Below, in pieces: positions 28,585-37,840 of a stretch of DNA of 64,000 bases. Position numbers and translations under genes: made by a program. The notes under the pieces were generated by a model. It was not told the origin of the DNA, made no database searches, and was given only the letters and a program-made list of their open reading frames with translations. This stretch comes from Kitasatospora sp. MAA19 (lineage in GTDB: Bacteria > Actinomycetota > Actinomycetes > Streptomycetales > Streptomycetaceae): contig NZ_JARXYZ010000002.1 of NCBI RefSeq assembly GCF_029894125.1, positions 372,001-436,000 of the forward strand. Direction: 5' to 3'. Position 1 is the first letter of the stretch. Each line of letters begins with the position of its first letter.

Positions 28585-30543
28585 GTGACCGCCACCGCCG
28601 ACCTGCTCACCCGCCTCACCGCCCCCGACGCCCCCGCGTTCGCCCTGCTGCACCGCCGCACCCCCCGACTCGCCCCGGACACCGTCGAGGTGCTGCTGGG
28701 CACGGTCGACAGCTACCGGAACCTCGCCGACCTGCCGGTCCGCACCGGCGTCCCGGCCGGCGGACCGGTCCACGACCTGCTCGCGCTCGTCCCGTACCGG
28801 CAGATCCGCGAGCGCGGCTTCGAGGCGCACGACGACGGGACCCCGCTGCAGGCCCTCGCGGTGGCCGAACAGCACACCCTTCCGCTGGCTGAACTCACCT
28901 CCGCACTACCGCAGTTGCCGGTCTCACTCACCGGCGGCTCGTTCGACGTCGACGACGAGGCGTACGCCGCGATCGTGCGCCGGGTGATCGAGGACGAGAT
29001 CGGCAACGGCGAGGGCGCCAACTTCGTGATCCGGCGCGACTTCAGCGCCACCCTGGAAGCCCCCGGCGGAGCCGGTGACGGACACTGTTCGCCCGCGCTG
29101 GCCCTCACCCTGTTCCGGCGGCTGCTGGAGCAGGAGCGCGGCGCGTACTGGACCTACCTGGTGCACACCGGCGAGCGCGTCCTGGTCGGCGCCTCCCCCG
29201 AGGTGCACGTCCGGCAGAGCGGCGGCACCGTCGTGATGAACCCGATCTCCGGCACGTACCGCTATCCGACCGGCGGTTCGGACATCGACTCGCTGCTCCA
29301 ATTCCTCCACGACCCCAAGGAGTTGGAGGAGCTGACGATGGTCGTCGACGAAGAGCTCAAGATGATGTGCACGGTCGGCGACCTCGGCGGCCAGGTGCTC
29401 GGGCCGCGGCTCAAGGAGATGTCCCACCTCGCCCACACCGAGTACGAGCTGCGCGGGCGCACCTCGCTGGACGTCCGCGAGGTGCTCCGCGAGACGATGT
29501 TCGCCGCCACCGTCACCGGCAGCCCGGTGCAGAACGCCACCCGGGTCATCAGGCGCTACGAGCCCGGCGGGCGCGGCTACTACTCCGGCGCGCTCGCCCT
29601 GATCGGCCGCTCCGCCAGCGGCGGGCAGCTGCTGGACTCACCGATCTGCATCCGCACCGCCGACATCGACCCGGCCACCGGCCGCCTGGTCGTCCGGGTC
29701 GGCGCCACGCTGGTGCGCCACTCCGTCCCCGAGTCCGAGGTCGCCGAGACCCACGCCAAGGCCGCCGGAGTGCTCACCGCGATCGGCGCCCGGCCCGCGC
29801 CGGCCCGGCTGCCCGGCCCCACCGGCCCCCGGCTGGCCGACGACCACCGCGTCCAGGCCGCCCTCGACGCCCGGCGGGCCGGCCTCGCGCCGTTCTGGCT
29901 GCGGATGCAGACGCCGACGCCGGTCACCGAGGCCGCGCCGACCCTGATGGTCGACGGCGAGGACACCTTCACCTCGATGCTCGCCCACCTGCTCACCTCG
30001 ATCGGCCACCAGGTCACCGTCGTCCGCTACGACGAGCCGGGGCTGCGCGAGCTGGCGGCGGCACACCGCGGCCCGCTGGTGCTCGGCCCCGGCCCCGGTG
30101 ACCCGGCGCTCGCCGACGACCCCAAGATGGCCGTGCTGCGGCCGATCGTCGCGGACGCCCTGTCCGCCGTCCGGTCCGGTGACCGCACCGCGCCGCTGCT
30201 CGCGGTCTGCCTCAGCCACCAGCTGCTCGCGGCGGAACTCGGGCTGGCGCTGGGCCGCAAGGCCGTCCCGTACCAGGGCGCGCAGGAGACCGTCGACCTG
30301 TTCGGCACCAAGCACACGGTCGGCTTCTACAACACGTTCACCGCGCGCTGCTCGGACGCCGACGCGGCCCGGCTGGCCGCGCAGGGCGTCGAGGTCGCCC
30401 GGGACGCCGTGACCGGCGACGTGCACGCCCTGCGCGGGCGCGGCTTCGCCGGCCTCCAGTTCCACCCCGAGTCGGTGCTGACCCGCGACGGTGTGGAGAT
30501 CGTGGCGGGCCTGCTGCGCGAGGCGGCGGCCGTCCGCGGCTGA
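28585..30543 (+). CDS. trpEG: Fused anthranilate synthase (TrpE-TrpG)
   Basis: Single chain of 652 aa making anthranilate from chorismate and glutamine. The TrpE-like part (to about 430) shows VVMNPISGTYRYP, ELTMVVDEELKMMC and SPVQNATRVIRRYEPGGRGYYSGA. The glutamine amidotransferase part (from about 450) has the nucleophile Cys in VCLSHQ and the His-Glu pair in FHPES. Fused forms occur in streptomycetes and in phenazine-type pathways. GTG at 28585 has GGAAGGAAG upstream. Expression is governed by the attenuator. Confidence 0.93.
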   Translation: MTATADLLTRLTAPDAPAFALLHRRTPRLAPDTVEVLLGTVDSYRNLADLPVRTGVPAGGPVHDLLALVPYRQIRERGFEAHDDGTPLQALAVAEQHTLPLAELTSALPQLPVSLTGGSFDVDDEAYAAIVRRVIEDEIGNGEGANFVIRRDFSATLEAPGGAGDGHCSPALALTLFRRLLEQERGAYWTYLVHTGERVLVGASPEVHVRQSGGTVVMNPISGTYRYPTGGSDIDSLLQFLHDPKELEELTMVVDEELKMMCTVGDLGGQVLGPRLKEMSHLAHTEYELRGRTSLDVREVLRETMFAATVTGSPVQNATRVIRRYEPGGRGYYSGALALIGRSASGGQLLDSPICIRTADIDPATGRLVVRVGATLVRHSVPESEVAETHAKAAGVLTAIGARPAPARLPGPTGPRLADDHRVQAALDARRAGLAPFWLRMQTPTPVTEAAPTLMVDGEDTFTSMLAHLLTSIGHQVTVVRYDEPGLRELAAAHRGPLVLGPGPGDPALADDPKMAVLRPIVADALSAVRSGDRTAPLLAVCLSHQLLAAELGLALGRKAVPYQGAQETVDLFGTKHTVGFYNTFTARCSDADAARLAAQGVEVARDAVTGDVHALRGRGFAGLQFHPESVLTRDGVEIVAGLLREAAAVRG

Positions 30544-30556
30544 GGAGGCGGCGGGC

Positions 30557-30590
30557 GCCGGTCCCGGGCGGGGCGCAGCCCGGGACCGGC
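30557..30590. terminator. Bidirectional terminator, trpEG / macR
   Basis: A perfect 13-bp stem (30557-30569 and 30578-30590) with an 8-base loop lies between the convergent trpEG and response-regulator genes. Confidence 0.8.
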
Positions 30591-30615
30591 TCCCCCGCGC
30601 AGGCCGCCGGAGCCG

Positions 30616-31296
30616 TCAGATCTCGTCGTCCAGGCCCTGCTCGATCGCGTACCGCACCAGTTCCACCCGGTTGTGCAGCTGCAGCTTGCCGAGCGTGTTC
30701 TGCACGTGGTTCTGCACCGTCCGGTGCGACAGCACCAGCCGGTCGGCGATCTGCCGGTACGACAGGCCCTTGGCCACCAGCCGCAGCACCTCGGTCTCCC
30801 GGGTGGTCAACTGCGGAACGGCCGACGCGGAGGCCGGGGCCGGTTCGGCGGCCAGCCGGCGGAACTCGCCCAGCACCAGGCCGGCCAGGCCCGGGGTGAA
30901 CACCGCGTCGCCGACGGCCGTACGACGCACCGCGTCCAGCAGTTCCTCGCGCCCGGCCGACTTGACCAGGTACCCGGTCGCGCCGGACTTCACCGCCTCC
31001 AGCACGTCCTGGTGTTCGCCGCTGGCCGAGAGCACCAGCACCCGCACCGCCGGGTCCTGCGCGACCACCTGGCGGCACACCTCGGCGCCGGGCAGGCCGG
31101 GCAGGTTGAGGTCCAGCACGACGACCTGCGGCGAGCAGGCGCGGGCCCGGCGGACGGCCTCCTCGCCGTCGCCCGCGGTGGCCACCACGTCCAGCCCGGC
31201 CTCGGCGAGGTCCCGCGAGACGGCGTCGCGCCACATCGGGTGGTCGTCCACGACCATCACCCGGACCGGCCGGTCAGTCGTCGGCTGATCGGTCAT
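30616..31296 (-). CDS. macR: LuxR/NarL-type response regulator (MacR-like)
   Basis: Response regulator of 226 aa. The receiver domain has the acidic pair VVDD, phosphoacceptor Asp in VVVLDLNLPG and Lys in YLVKSAG. The C-terminal LuxR helix-turn-helix reads LTTRETEVLRLVAKGLSYRQIADRLVLSHRTVQNHVQNTLGKL. GGAAGGG precedes the ATG, which overlaps the kinase 3' end by 23 bases. In S. coelicolor the equivalent MacRS pair affects morphology and actinorhodin production. Confidence 0.9.
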   Translation of the reverse strand: MTDQPTTDRPVRVMVVDDHPMWRDAVSRDLAEAGLDVVATAGDGEEAVRRARACSPQVVVLDLNLPGLPGAEVCRQVVAQDPAVRVLVLSASGEHQDVLEAVKSGATGYLVKSAGREELLDAVRRTAVGDAVFTPGLAGLVLGEFRRLAAEPAPASASAVPQLTTRETEVLRLVAKGLSYRQIADRLVLSHRTVQNHVQNTLGKLQLHNRVELVRYAIEQGLDDEI

Positions 31297-32548
31297 CAGA
31301 GCCCTTCCTCGGGACGCGGAGTTCGACCTCGACGCCCTCCCCGGGCGCCGAGTACAGCTCGGCCGTGCCGCCGAGGTCCAGCAGCCGGCCACGGATGGAC
31401 TGGGAGACGCCCAGTCGCCCGGCCCGCTCCGCCTCGCCGAGCCGACCGGGGGCGAAGCCGGGGCCGTCGTCGCGGATGCTGACCGTGACGGTCTGCGGCT
31501 CCTCCTCGACCAGGATCCAGGCGCGGGCCCGCTCCCCGGCATGCCGGCGGACGTTGTCGACGGCGGCGCCGACCGCCGCGGCCAGCTCGCCGGCCGCCCG
31601 GGCGGGCAGCAGCACCGGGCTGCCGGGGGCGGACAGCGTGATCCGCTCGTCGGCGTACCCGCCCAGCAGCGCGGTGAGGTCCTGCGGCTCCTCGGCGCCG
31701 CACCGCGGCGGGCGCTGCCCCGGGATCGGGCCACCGGCCATCAGCGCCCGCAGGGCGCGCTCCTGCTCGCCGGCCAGCCGGCCGAGTTCGGCGAAGTCCG
31801 CGTCGCCGCCCTCGCGCCCACCACCCGGATGCCCGTCGGCGGGCCGGCCGCCGCCCTCGGCGGGCCGCGCGGCGAGCTCGGCACCACGGCGCTGGACGAG
31901 GGCGAGCACCTGGAGCACGCCGTCGTGGATGTCCCGGGAGAGCCGCTCGCGCTCCCGGGTGGCCGCCTCGACCTGGAGGGCCCGGGTGAGGGTGGCCTCA
32001 CTGGCGCGGGCCAGTTCGATGACGTAGCCGATGGCGCAGCCGGCCACCATCAGCAGCATGATGTTGTGGATGTTGTCGCCGGTCAGACCGCCGTGGCCGA
32101 GGATGTTGGCGACACCGATCACCGAACCGGCGGCGGCCGCCCAGCGCCAGCCGCCCTTGCCGGCGAAGCCGAGCACCGTTCCGGCGGCCCAGATGGTCGG
32201 CAGGGTGGGCGCGCCGTGGCTTATCCGCACCGGGTCGTCGGTCAGACCGCTCATCACGATGCCGGTGACGGCGAGGGTGAGGTCGGTGCCGAGCACGTAC
32301 CAGGTGCAGCGCTGCGGGCCGGCGAAGGCCCGGGTGCTGGCGAGCGTCCAGAGGGTGAGCGCGCCGAGGAAGATCCAGCCGGCGACGGGGTGCAGGAAGT
32401 GCAGGTACGCGTCGAGGTAGCGCAACAGGGCGTAGCAGAGGGCCAGCACCCGGAAGTAGGAGATGGCCTTCCACAGCGGCAGTTCGACGGACATGCCCCC
32501 GGCCGCGACCGCGCCGCCGACCGCCCCGGTTCTCTCGCCGTCCGTCAT
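31274..32548 (-). CDS. macS: MacS-family sensor histidine kinase
   Basis: Membrane histidine kinase of 424 aa with about five or six membrane helices in the first 175 residues. The HisKA_3-type phosphoacceptor is in RLSRDIHDGVLQVLALVQRRG and the ATP-binding region has VDNVRRHA and DDGPGFAPGRLGE. An insertion rich in Gly and Arg lies between the dimerisation and ATPase parts. Overlap with macR shows that they form one transcription unit. The input signal is unknown. Confidence 0.9.
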   Translation of the reverse strand: MTDGERTGAVGGAVAAGGMSVELPLWKAISYFRVLALCYALLRYLDAYLHFLHPVAGWIFLGALTLWTLASTRAFAGPQRCTWYVLGTDLTLAVTGIVMSGLTDDPVRISHGAPTLPTIWAAGTVLGFAGKGGWRWAAAAGSVIGVANILGHGGLTGDNIHNIMLLMVAGCAIGYVIELARASEATLTRALQVEAATRERERLSRDIHDGVLQVLALVQRRGAELAARPAEGGGRPADGHPGGGREGGDADFAELGRLAGEQERALRALMAGGPIPGQRPPRCGAEEPQDLTALLGGYADERITLSAPGSPVLLPARAAGELAAAVGAAVDNVRRHAGERARAWILVEEEPQTVTVSIRDDGPGFAPGRLGEAERAGRLGVSQSIRGRLLDLGGTAELYSAPGEGVEVELRVPRKGSDDRSADD

Positions 32549-32582
32549 CCGTCCGCCCCTCCCCTGGGCCGCCCCGCGGTCG

Positions 32583-33416
32583 TCAGGCCGACCCGGTGTC
32601 CTTCTCGGCCTGCTCGGTCTCGGCCTTCTCGGTCTCGGCCTTCTCCGCCTTCTCGGCCGCGGCGGCCTTCTCCGCCTCCGCCTTCTCCGCCTTGGCGGCC
32701 GCCTTGCGCTCGGCGTCGGCCTTCTTCTTGTCGTCGGCGATCTGCCGCTTGGCGGCGGTCGCGTAGATGTCCACGTACTCCTGGCCGGAGAGCCGCATGA
32801 TCTCGTACATCACCTCGTCCGTCACCGAACGGAGGATGAAGCGGTCGTTCTCCATGCCGTGGTAGCGGGAGAAGTCCAGCGGGCGGCCGATCCGGATGCC
32901 GGGGCGGATGCCGAAGTTGGGGACCACCTGGCCGGGCGGCTGGACCTTCTCGGTGTCGATCATGGCGACCGGGATGACCGGCGCGCCGGTGGCCAGCGCG
33001 ACGCGGGCCAGGCCGCCGACCTTGCCGCGGTACAGCTTGCCGTCGGGCGAGCGGGTGCCCTCGGGGTACACGCCGAACAGCTCACCGCGGTCCAGCACCG
33101 CGATGGCGCTGCGGATCGCGGCCTCACCCGCACCGCGCACGCCCGAGCGGTCCACCGGCAGCTGGCCGACGCCCTTGAAGAAGGCGGCGGTCAGCCGGCC
33201 CTTGAGGCCCGGGGTGTTGAAGTACTCGGCCTTCGCGATGAAGGTCACCCGGCGCTTGATCAGCGCGGGGAAGAAGAAGGAGTCCGAGAAGGACAGGTGG
33301 TTGCTCGCGATGATCGCCGCACCCTCGGTGGGGATGTTCTCCTCACCCTCGATCCACGGCCGGAAGAAGATCCGAAGCAGTGGCGCGACGATCATCTTCA
33401 TCAGTCGGTAGAACAA
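32583..33416 (-). CDS. 1-acylglycerol-3-phosphate acyltransferase-like protein
   Basis: PlsC-family acyltransferase of 277 aa. The catalytic NHxxxxD motif is in SNHLSFSD and the substrate motif is YPEGTRSPDG. The long C-terminal tail (about 225-277) is a charged Lys/Ala/Glu repeat likely to be a coiled helix. TTG at 33416 has GGAGG 6 bases upstream; an internal ATG six codons later is the alternative. It likely acylates lysophosphatidate at the membrane. A related acyltransferase gene sits in the same mycobacterial neighbourhood. Confidence 0.88.
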   Translation of the reverse strand: MFYRLMKMIVAPLLRIFFRPWIEGEENIPTEGAAIIASNHLSFSDSFFFPALIKRRVTFIAKAEYFNTPGLKGRLTAAFFKGVGQLPVDRSGVRGAGEAAIRSAIAVLDRGELFGVYPEGTRSPDGKLYRGKVGGLARVALATGAPVIPVAMIDTEKVQPPGQVVPNFGIRPGIRIGRPLDFSRYHGMENDRFILRSVTDEVMYEIMRLSGQEYVDIYATAAKRQIADDKKKADAERKAAAKAEKAEAEKAAAAEKAEKAETEKAETEQAEKDTGSA

Positions 33417-33623
33417 CCCGGGCCTCCTGTTATGCGGACCGGTCGATCCTAATGCCCCGTGGGCGCCGCCCGCGCCCCGCCCCGCCCTGGCGGGCCGTCG
33501 CCGCACTCCTGCGCGGGCTCCCGCGGGGCCCGCCATGAGGGGTGTACGTCCCGGCCGGGGCCGTGGGACGATGCGGATTCCCGCAGCCTCCCCCAGCGCC
33601 ACCCGCCCGCGAAGGAGTCCGCC

Positions 33624-34418
33624 ATGCCGTTGCTGCCCGGTGCCGAACCGTACCGCCACCGTGGTGGACCGGTGGGGGTGCTGCTGTGCCACGGCTTCAC
33701 CGGTTCGCCGCAGTCGCTGCGGCCGTGGGCGGAGGAACTGGCGGCGGCCGGGTTCACCGTCTCGCTGCCGCTGCTGCCCGGCCACGGCACCCGGTGGCAG
33801 GACATGCAGGTCACCCGCTGGGAGGACTGGTACGCCGAGGTCGAGCACGAACTGCTGGCGCTCGCCGCCGAGTGCGAGCAGGTCTTCGTCTGCGCGCTGT
33901 CGATGGGCAGCGCACTGGCGCTGCGGCTGGCCGCGCTGCACGGTCCGACGGTGTCCGGGCTGGTGCTGGTCAACCCGTCGGTGCGCTCGGACAACCCCGC
34001 GAGTGTGCTGCTGCCGGTGCTGCGGCACCTCGTCCCGAGCCTGCCCGGGATCGCCGACGACATCGCCCGGCCCGGCGCGGTCGAGCTGGGCTACGACCGG
34101 ACGCCACTGCACGCCGCCTGGTCGCTGAGCCGGCTGTGGCGGGACGTCCAGCAGCGGCTGCCCCAGGTGACCCAGCCGGTGCTGCTCTTCCACAGTCCGC
34201 AGGACCATGTCGTCTCGCCGGCCAACTCGGAACTGGTGCTGGCCCGGATATCCTCGACCGACGTGACGGAGCGGCTGTGCCAGCGCAGCTTCCACGTCGC
34301 GACGCTGGACCACGACGCGGCGGAAATATTCGCGGCCAGCCAGGACTTCATCCGACGGCTGGCTCCCGCACACGCGGCGGGCGTCACCCGGGTCGAATCC
34401 GACGATCACCATGGCTGA
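33624..34418 (+). CDS. Alpha/beta hydrolase (carboxylesterase/lipase)
   Basis: Hydrolase of 264 aa resembling Est30-type carboxylesterases. It has the oxyanion-hole HGFTGSPQS, nucleophile Ser in CALSMGSALAL, acid in HSPQDHVVS and His in RSFHVATLDHD. GAAGGAG lies 7 bases before the ATG. No signal peptide is present, so it is cytoplasmic. The substrate is not inferable; short- or medium-chain esters are likely. Confidence 0.88.
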   Translation: MPLLPGAEPYRHRGGPVGVLLCHGFTGSPQSLRPWAEELAAAGFTVSLPLLPGHGTRWQDMQVTRWEDWYAEVEHELLALAAECEQVFVCALSMGSALALRLAALHGPTVSGLVLVNPSVRSDNPASVLLPVLRHLVPSLPGIADDIARPGAVELGYDRTPLHAAWSLSRLWRDVQQRLPQVTQPVLLFHSPQDHVVSPANSELVLARISSTDVTERLCQRSFHVATLDHDAAEIFAASQDFIRRLAPAHAAGVTRVESDDHHG

Positions 34419-35172
34419 AGGGCCGGAAGTGCACGAGAGCAGCACGGCGGGCGGCGGGGACGATGCACCCCGCGAGGACGGCGCGACGAAGGACGGCACC
34501 GCGCAGAGCGGCGCACCGGCGGACCGTACGGGGGCGGACGGCGCCACCGCCCCGGCCGCGGAGGCCACCGGACAGCCGGCCGCCGACCGGCACCCGGCCG
34601 AACCGGAGACCGGCGCGCCCGCGGAGCCCCGCACCCGGCGCGCGCCCGAGCGCAGCCAGGCCGAGCAGGACGAGATCTTCGCCGCCCTGGTGGCCCAGTT
34701 CGACGATCCCGTGGACCTCACCAACCCCAACTGGCCGGAGGTGGAGAACCTCCGGGCCCAGAACGAGCTGAAGGGCGGCTTCAAGGACGGCGCCGGTTCC
34801 CGGACCGACCCGGACGACCTCGCCGACCTCACCCCGCAGCCGCGCCCCCGCTCCGGCCGGCCGGTGATGCCCGCGGCGGGCTCGGGTCCGCGCGACTTCG
34901 AGCTGGCCGAGGACACCGACGAGGGCCACTACGTCCCGCCGGAGCCCCCGCCGCTGCCGCCCGCCGACGTCACCGCCAAGTTCGCCTGGCTCGCCGTCCT
35001 CGGCGGCCCCGCCCTGCTGCTGTTCGACGCGGTGGTGTGGCGGGAGATCTCCGGCTGGCCGGCCTGGGTCGGGGTCACCGCGTTCCTCGGCGGCTTCGTC
35101 ACCCTGGTGACCCGGCTGAAGGACCGCGACGAGGACGAGCCCGAGGACCCGGACCACGGCGCGGTGGTCTAG
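34411..35172 (+). CDS. Conserved actinobacterial membrane protein, unknown function
   Basis: A 253-aa protein that overlaps the hydrolase end by 8 bases, so coupled. The first 90 residues are low-complexity (Ala, Gly, Asp, Glu, Pro). A conserved middle region reads QAEQDEIFAALVAQFDD, and two membrane helices lie near the C-terminus (about 190-233) with an acidic tail. I do not recognise a named domain. It looks like a small anchored cytoplasmic protein. Confidence 0.75.
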   Translation: MAEGPEVHESSTAGGGDDAPREDGATKDGTAQSGAPADRTGADGATAPAAEATGQPAADRHPAEPETGAPAEPRTRRAPERSQAEQDEIFAALVAQFDDPVDLTNPNWPEVENLRAQNELKGGFKDGAGSRTDPDDLADLTPQPRPRSGRPVMPAAGSGPRDFELAEDTDEGHYVPPEPPPLPPADVTAKFAWLAVLGGPALLLFDAVVWREISGWPAWVGVTAFLGGFVTLVTRLKDRDEDEPEDPDHGAVV

Positions 35173-35193
35173 CCCTGGCCCCAGCAACATCCA

Positions 35194-35245
35194 GGGCTTG
35201 TCTGACAATTCGCGTCGCGCGCGGCGGGAAGTGTCAGACAAGCCC
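35194..35245. repeat. Palindromic intergenic element, copy 1
   Basis: A perfect 14-bp inverted repeat (35194-35207 GGGCTTGTCTGACA; 35232-35245) surrounds the inner sequence AATTCGCGTCGCGCGCGGCG and following bases. It lies between convergent genes and probably terminates transcription both ways. A diverged second copy lies at 44423-44474. Confidence 0.85.
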
Positions 35246-35254
35246 CAGGGGCGT

Positions 35255-36010
35255 TCAGGGGCCCGCGGGCTCCGGCAGCTCCAGGACGGCGAGCACCGGC
35301 AGGTGGTCGGTCGCGGCGCGCAGGTCGGCCTCGGTGACGCCGGGCAGCCCGTTGGGCACGCCGCAGCCGAGGACGGTGATCCCGGGCGTGGCGAAGACGG
35401 CGTCGATCCGCTGGTAGGGGCGCTCGGGGACCGACGTGAACTCGCCGCCCCAGGGCGCGGTCGGGTACCCGTCCTGCAGCCGCGAGGCCAGCAGCCGCCA
35501 GCCCCCGCCGTCCGGGTGCTCGTTGAAGTCCCCTGCCACGATGCCGTGTTCGGCGATCCCGAGCTGGTCGAGCAGCAGCTCGAACTGGCGGTAGCGCTCG
35601 TCGGCGTCCAGGCTGAGGTGGCAGCTGGTGAGGGTGAACGGCGCCGTGCCGGGCAGCCGCAGCAGCGCGGTGGCGAAGCCGCGGGCGTGCAGGCCGCGGG
35701 TCTTGGGCAGCAGCCGGTCGTGCACGCCCAGCAGCTGTGCCGCGCCGGGCCGGCCGAGCAGCAGCGGCCCGGCGGCGGTCCGGCCGCCGCCGGCCAGGAC
35801 GACCGTCCCGGTGCTGCGGGCGAGCCAGGCGGCCTGCCCCTCGGGCCGCCAGTAGCGCGGTGACTCCTGGACGCAGACCAGGTCGGGCGCGCAGGCCCGG
35901 ATCACCCGGGCCAGTGCCCGCCGGTCGTCCCGCAGCGAGCGGATGTTGTAGCTGAGCAGGCGCAGCCGGCGTGGGCCCGGCGGCGGCGGTTCGGCGGGTG
36001 CCGTGGTCAT
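35255..36010 (-). CDS. Endonuclease/exonuclease/phosphatase family protein
   Basis: EEP-fold metal-dependent hydrolase of 251 aa. Catalytic motifs are visible: SYNIRSL, CVQES (metal Glu), CHLSL (His), GDFNEHP (Asp/Asn) and TDHLPV (His). There is no signal peptide. The family includes DNA-repair nucleases and phosphodiesterases, so the substrate is not fixed. GGAGGT precedes the ATG by 7 bases. Confidence 0.87.
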   Translation of the reverse strand: MTTAPAEPPPPGPRRLRLLSYNIRSLRDDRRALARVIRACAPDLVCVQESPRYWRPEGQAAWLARSTGTVVLAGGGRTAAGPLLLGRPGAAQLLGVHDRLLPKTRGLHARGFATALLRLPGTAPFTLTSCHLSLDADERYRQFELLLDQLGIAEHGIVAGDFNEHPDGGGWRLLASRLQDGYPTAPWGGEFTSVPERPYQRIDAVFATPGITVLGCGVPNGLPGVTEADLRAATDHLPVLAVLELPEPAGP

Positions 36011-36198
36011 CTGATACCTCCGAGAAAACCTCAGGGGCGGGGAAAGCCCGGTGTCAAGGCGGACCGCCGCCCGGCCCCGAAGTCCTCCCCGTACGTGATC
36101 CGTACGACAACGTGGAGGTATGCGTCGGCGGCGGCGCGTCCGGGGTTGGTCGGGGTCCGGTCGCGCCGCCGCCGGCGGGCTTGGGGGGGTGCCGCCCG

Positions 36199-37143
36199 TC
36201 AGGCGGTGCGGGCCAGGTCGGCGGCGCCGACGATGCCGGCGGCGGAGCCCATCGAGGCCAGGACGACCTCGGCGCGCGGCCGGTGGATGCCGCCGGTCAG
36301 GTAGTGCTCGAAGGCCTTGGCGACCGGGTCGAGCAGCAGGCGGCCGGAGTCGGAGACGCCGCCGCCGAGGACGAAGACGCCCGGGTCGAAGAGCGCGGCG
36401 AGGTCGGCCATGCCGCGGCCGAGCCAGTCGGCCAGTTCGGCGTAGCACTCCAGGGCGAGCGGGTCGCCCTCCTCGGCCGCCTCGGTGATGTGGATGCCGC
36501 GGATGGTCTCGGCGACACCGTCGTTGAGCTCCAGCATCCGGCGGCCGCGCACCGGGTCGGCGGCGGACTTCTCCCGGCCGTAGCGGCGCAGCGCCCGCCC
36601 GGAGCCGTACTGCTCCCAGCAGCCCTTGCCTCCGCAGCCGCAGGTCAGACCGTCGGGGACCATGTTGAGGTGGCCGATCTCGCCGGCCACGCCGAACCGG
36701 CCGCGGTGCAGCCGGCCGTCGAGGACGATGCCGCCGCCGATGCCGGTGCCGACGGTGATCAGCACCATGTCGTGGTGGTCGGCGGCGGCGCCGAAGCGGA
36801 ACTCGGCCCAGGCGGCGCAGTTGGCGTCGTTCTCGACGACGGTGTCCAGGCCGGTGAGCTCCTCGATCCGGCCGCGCAGCGGCTCGTTCTCCCAGTCGAT
36901 GTTGGGAGCGAAGATCACCGTGGAGCGGTTGCTGTCCACGAAGCCGGGGGCGCCGACACCGACGGCGTTGACGTCGGGGTGCTGCTCCTTGAGTTCGCGT
37001 ACGGCCTGCGCGATGGCGTCGACCGCCCACTGCGGGTCGGCCGGGGTGGGCACCCTGGTCCGGGCCAGGATCGCGCCCGCCTCGTCGACCACGCCTGCCG
37101 CGATCTTGGTCCCGCCGACATCGACGCCGATGGTCAGAGCCAT
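36199..37143 (-). CDS. glkA: ROK-family glucokinase
   Basis: Glucokinase of 314 aa. It has the N-terminal phosphate motif IGVDVGGTKIAAGVVDE, catalytic Asp in VENDANCAAW, GTGIGGGIV, and the ROK zinc signature CGCGGKGCWEQY. The sequence aligns throughout with streptomycete GlkA, which phosphorylates glucose and also mediates carbon catabolite repression. AGGGACAC precedes the ATG. A clear promoter lies 78 bases upstream. Confidence 0.94.
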   Translation of the reverse strand: MALTIGVDVGGTKIAAGVVDEAGAILARTRVPTPADPQWAVDAIAQAVRELKEQHPDVNAVGVGAPGFVDSNRSTVIFAPNIDWENEPLRGRIEELTGLDTVVENDANCAAWAEFRFGAAADHHDMVLITVGTGIGGGIVLDGRLHRGRFGVAGEIGHLNMVPDGLTCGCGGKGCWEQYGSGRALRRYGREKSAADPVRGRRMLELNDGVAETIRGIHITEAAEEGDPLALECYAELADWLGRGMADLAALFDPGVFVLGGGVSDSGRLLLDPVAKAFEHYLTGGIHRPRAEVVLASMGSAAGIVGAADLARTA

Positions 37144-37220
37144 GTGTCCCTCAGCTATTCACTCGTTCCCGCTGGACGGAACGGTACCGCCCAACCCTGC
37201 CCCCGTACACAACCTCGCAT

Positions 37221-37248
37221 ACATTAACCGAAGACAATCATGGACCAA
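37221..37248 (-). promoter_or_regulatory. glkA promoter
   Basis: On the minus strand TTGGTC (37248-37243) and TAATGT (37226-37221) are spaced by 16 bases, inside an unusually AT-rich stretch. The predicted start lies near 37214, giving a leader of about 70 bases. Confidence 0.55.
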
Positions 37249-37335
37249 CCCGGCCGCGATCCTTCAAAAGTCGTATCTAATCTCCCGCTTCGTCACGCAT
37301 GAGAGCAACGCGATCACGGTTCGGAGGTTACGGAT

Positions 37336-37713
37336 TCACTGCTTGGCGGACGGCTCGTCAGGCGTGTCGAGGTCGATCCGCTCGGTGGTGGCGCTCTCGC
37401 CGGCGGTCCAGCGGTGCTCGTGGCCGGCCACCGCGGCCCGGTAGGCGGCCAGCAGTTCGGCGCCCGCGGCGGCCAGTCCGGTACCGGCGGCGGCCAGGTG
37501 GGTGTAGACCTCGGGCTGCTCGGTGCGCACCCGGTCGGCCAGGCCGGAGAGGGTGATCAGGGTGTCGGCGCTCGCCTCCTGCGCCTTCTGGCCGACGGCG
37601 GTGGCGAGCTTGCGCACCTCGTCCACCAGCGGGCCCAGCTCCGGCCCGAACGGGTGGGCCTGCGGGCCGCCCGGCTCGGCGGTGGGCTCGGTCCGGTCGT
37701 CGGTGCTGGTCAT
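37336..37713 (-). CDS. DUF5304-like small protein
   Basis: A 125-aa protein conserved in streptomycetes beside glkA. It has an acidic N-terminus and a helical, alanine-rich core (LVDEVRKLATAVGQKAQEASADTLITLSGLADRV). It ends in an acidic tail and shows no membrane segment. I recall the family as DUF5304; its function is unknown. Confidence 0.7.
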   Translation of the reverse strand: MTSTDDRTEPTAEPGGPQAHPFGPELGPLVDEVRKLATAVGQKAQEASADTLITLSGLADRVRTEQPEVYTHLAAAGTGLAAAGAELLAAYRAAVAGHEHRWTAGESATTERIDLDTPDEPSAKQ

Positions 37714-37840
37714 CGCGGGCGCCTCCTCAGCTGTGGCCGCACCCCGCGGCCCACGGGCCCGACGCTACCGGACGGCCCGCGGGGGGCCGGGCGGCCCGCG
37801 ACCGCCGGAGGGCCAGCCCCGGGGTCAGAGCGTCGGAGGG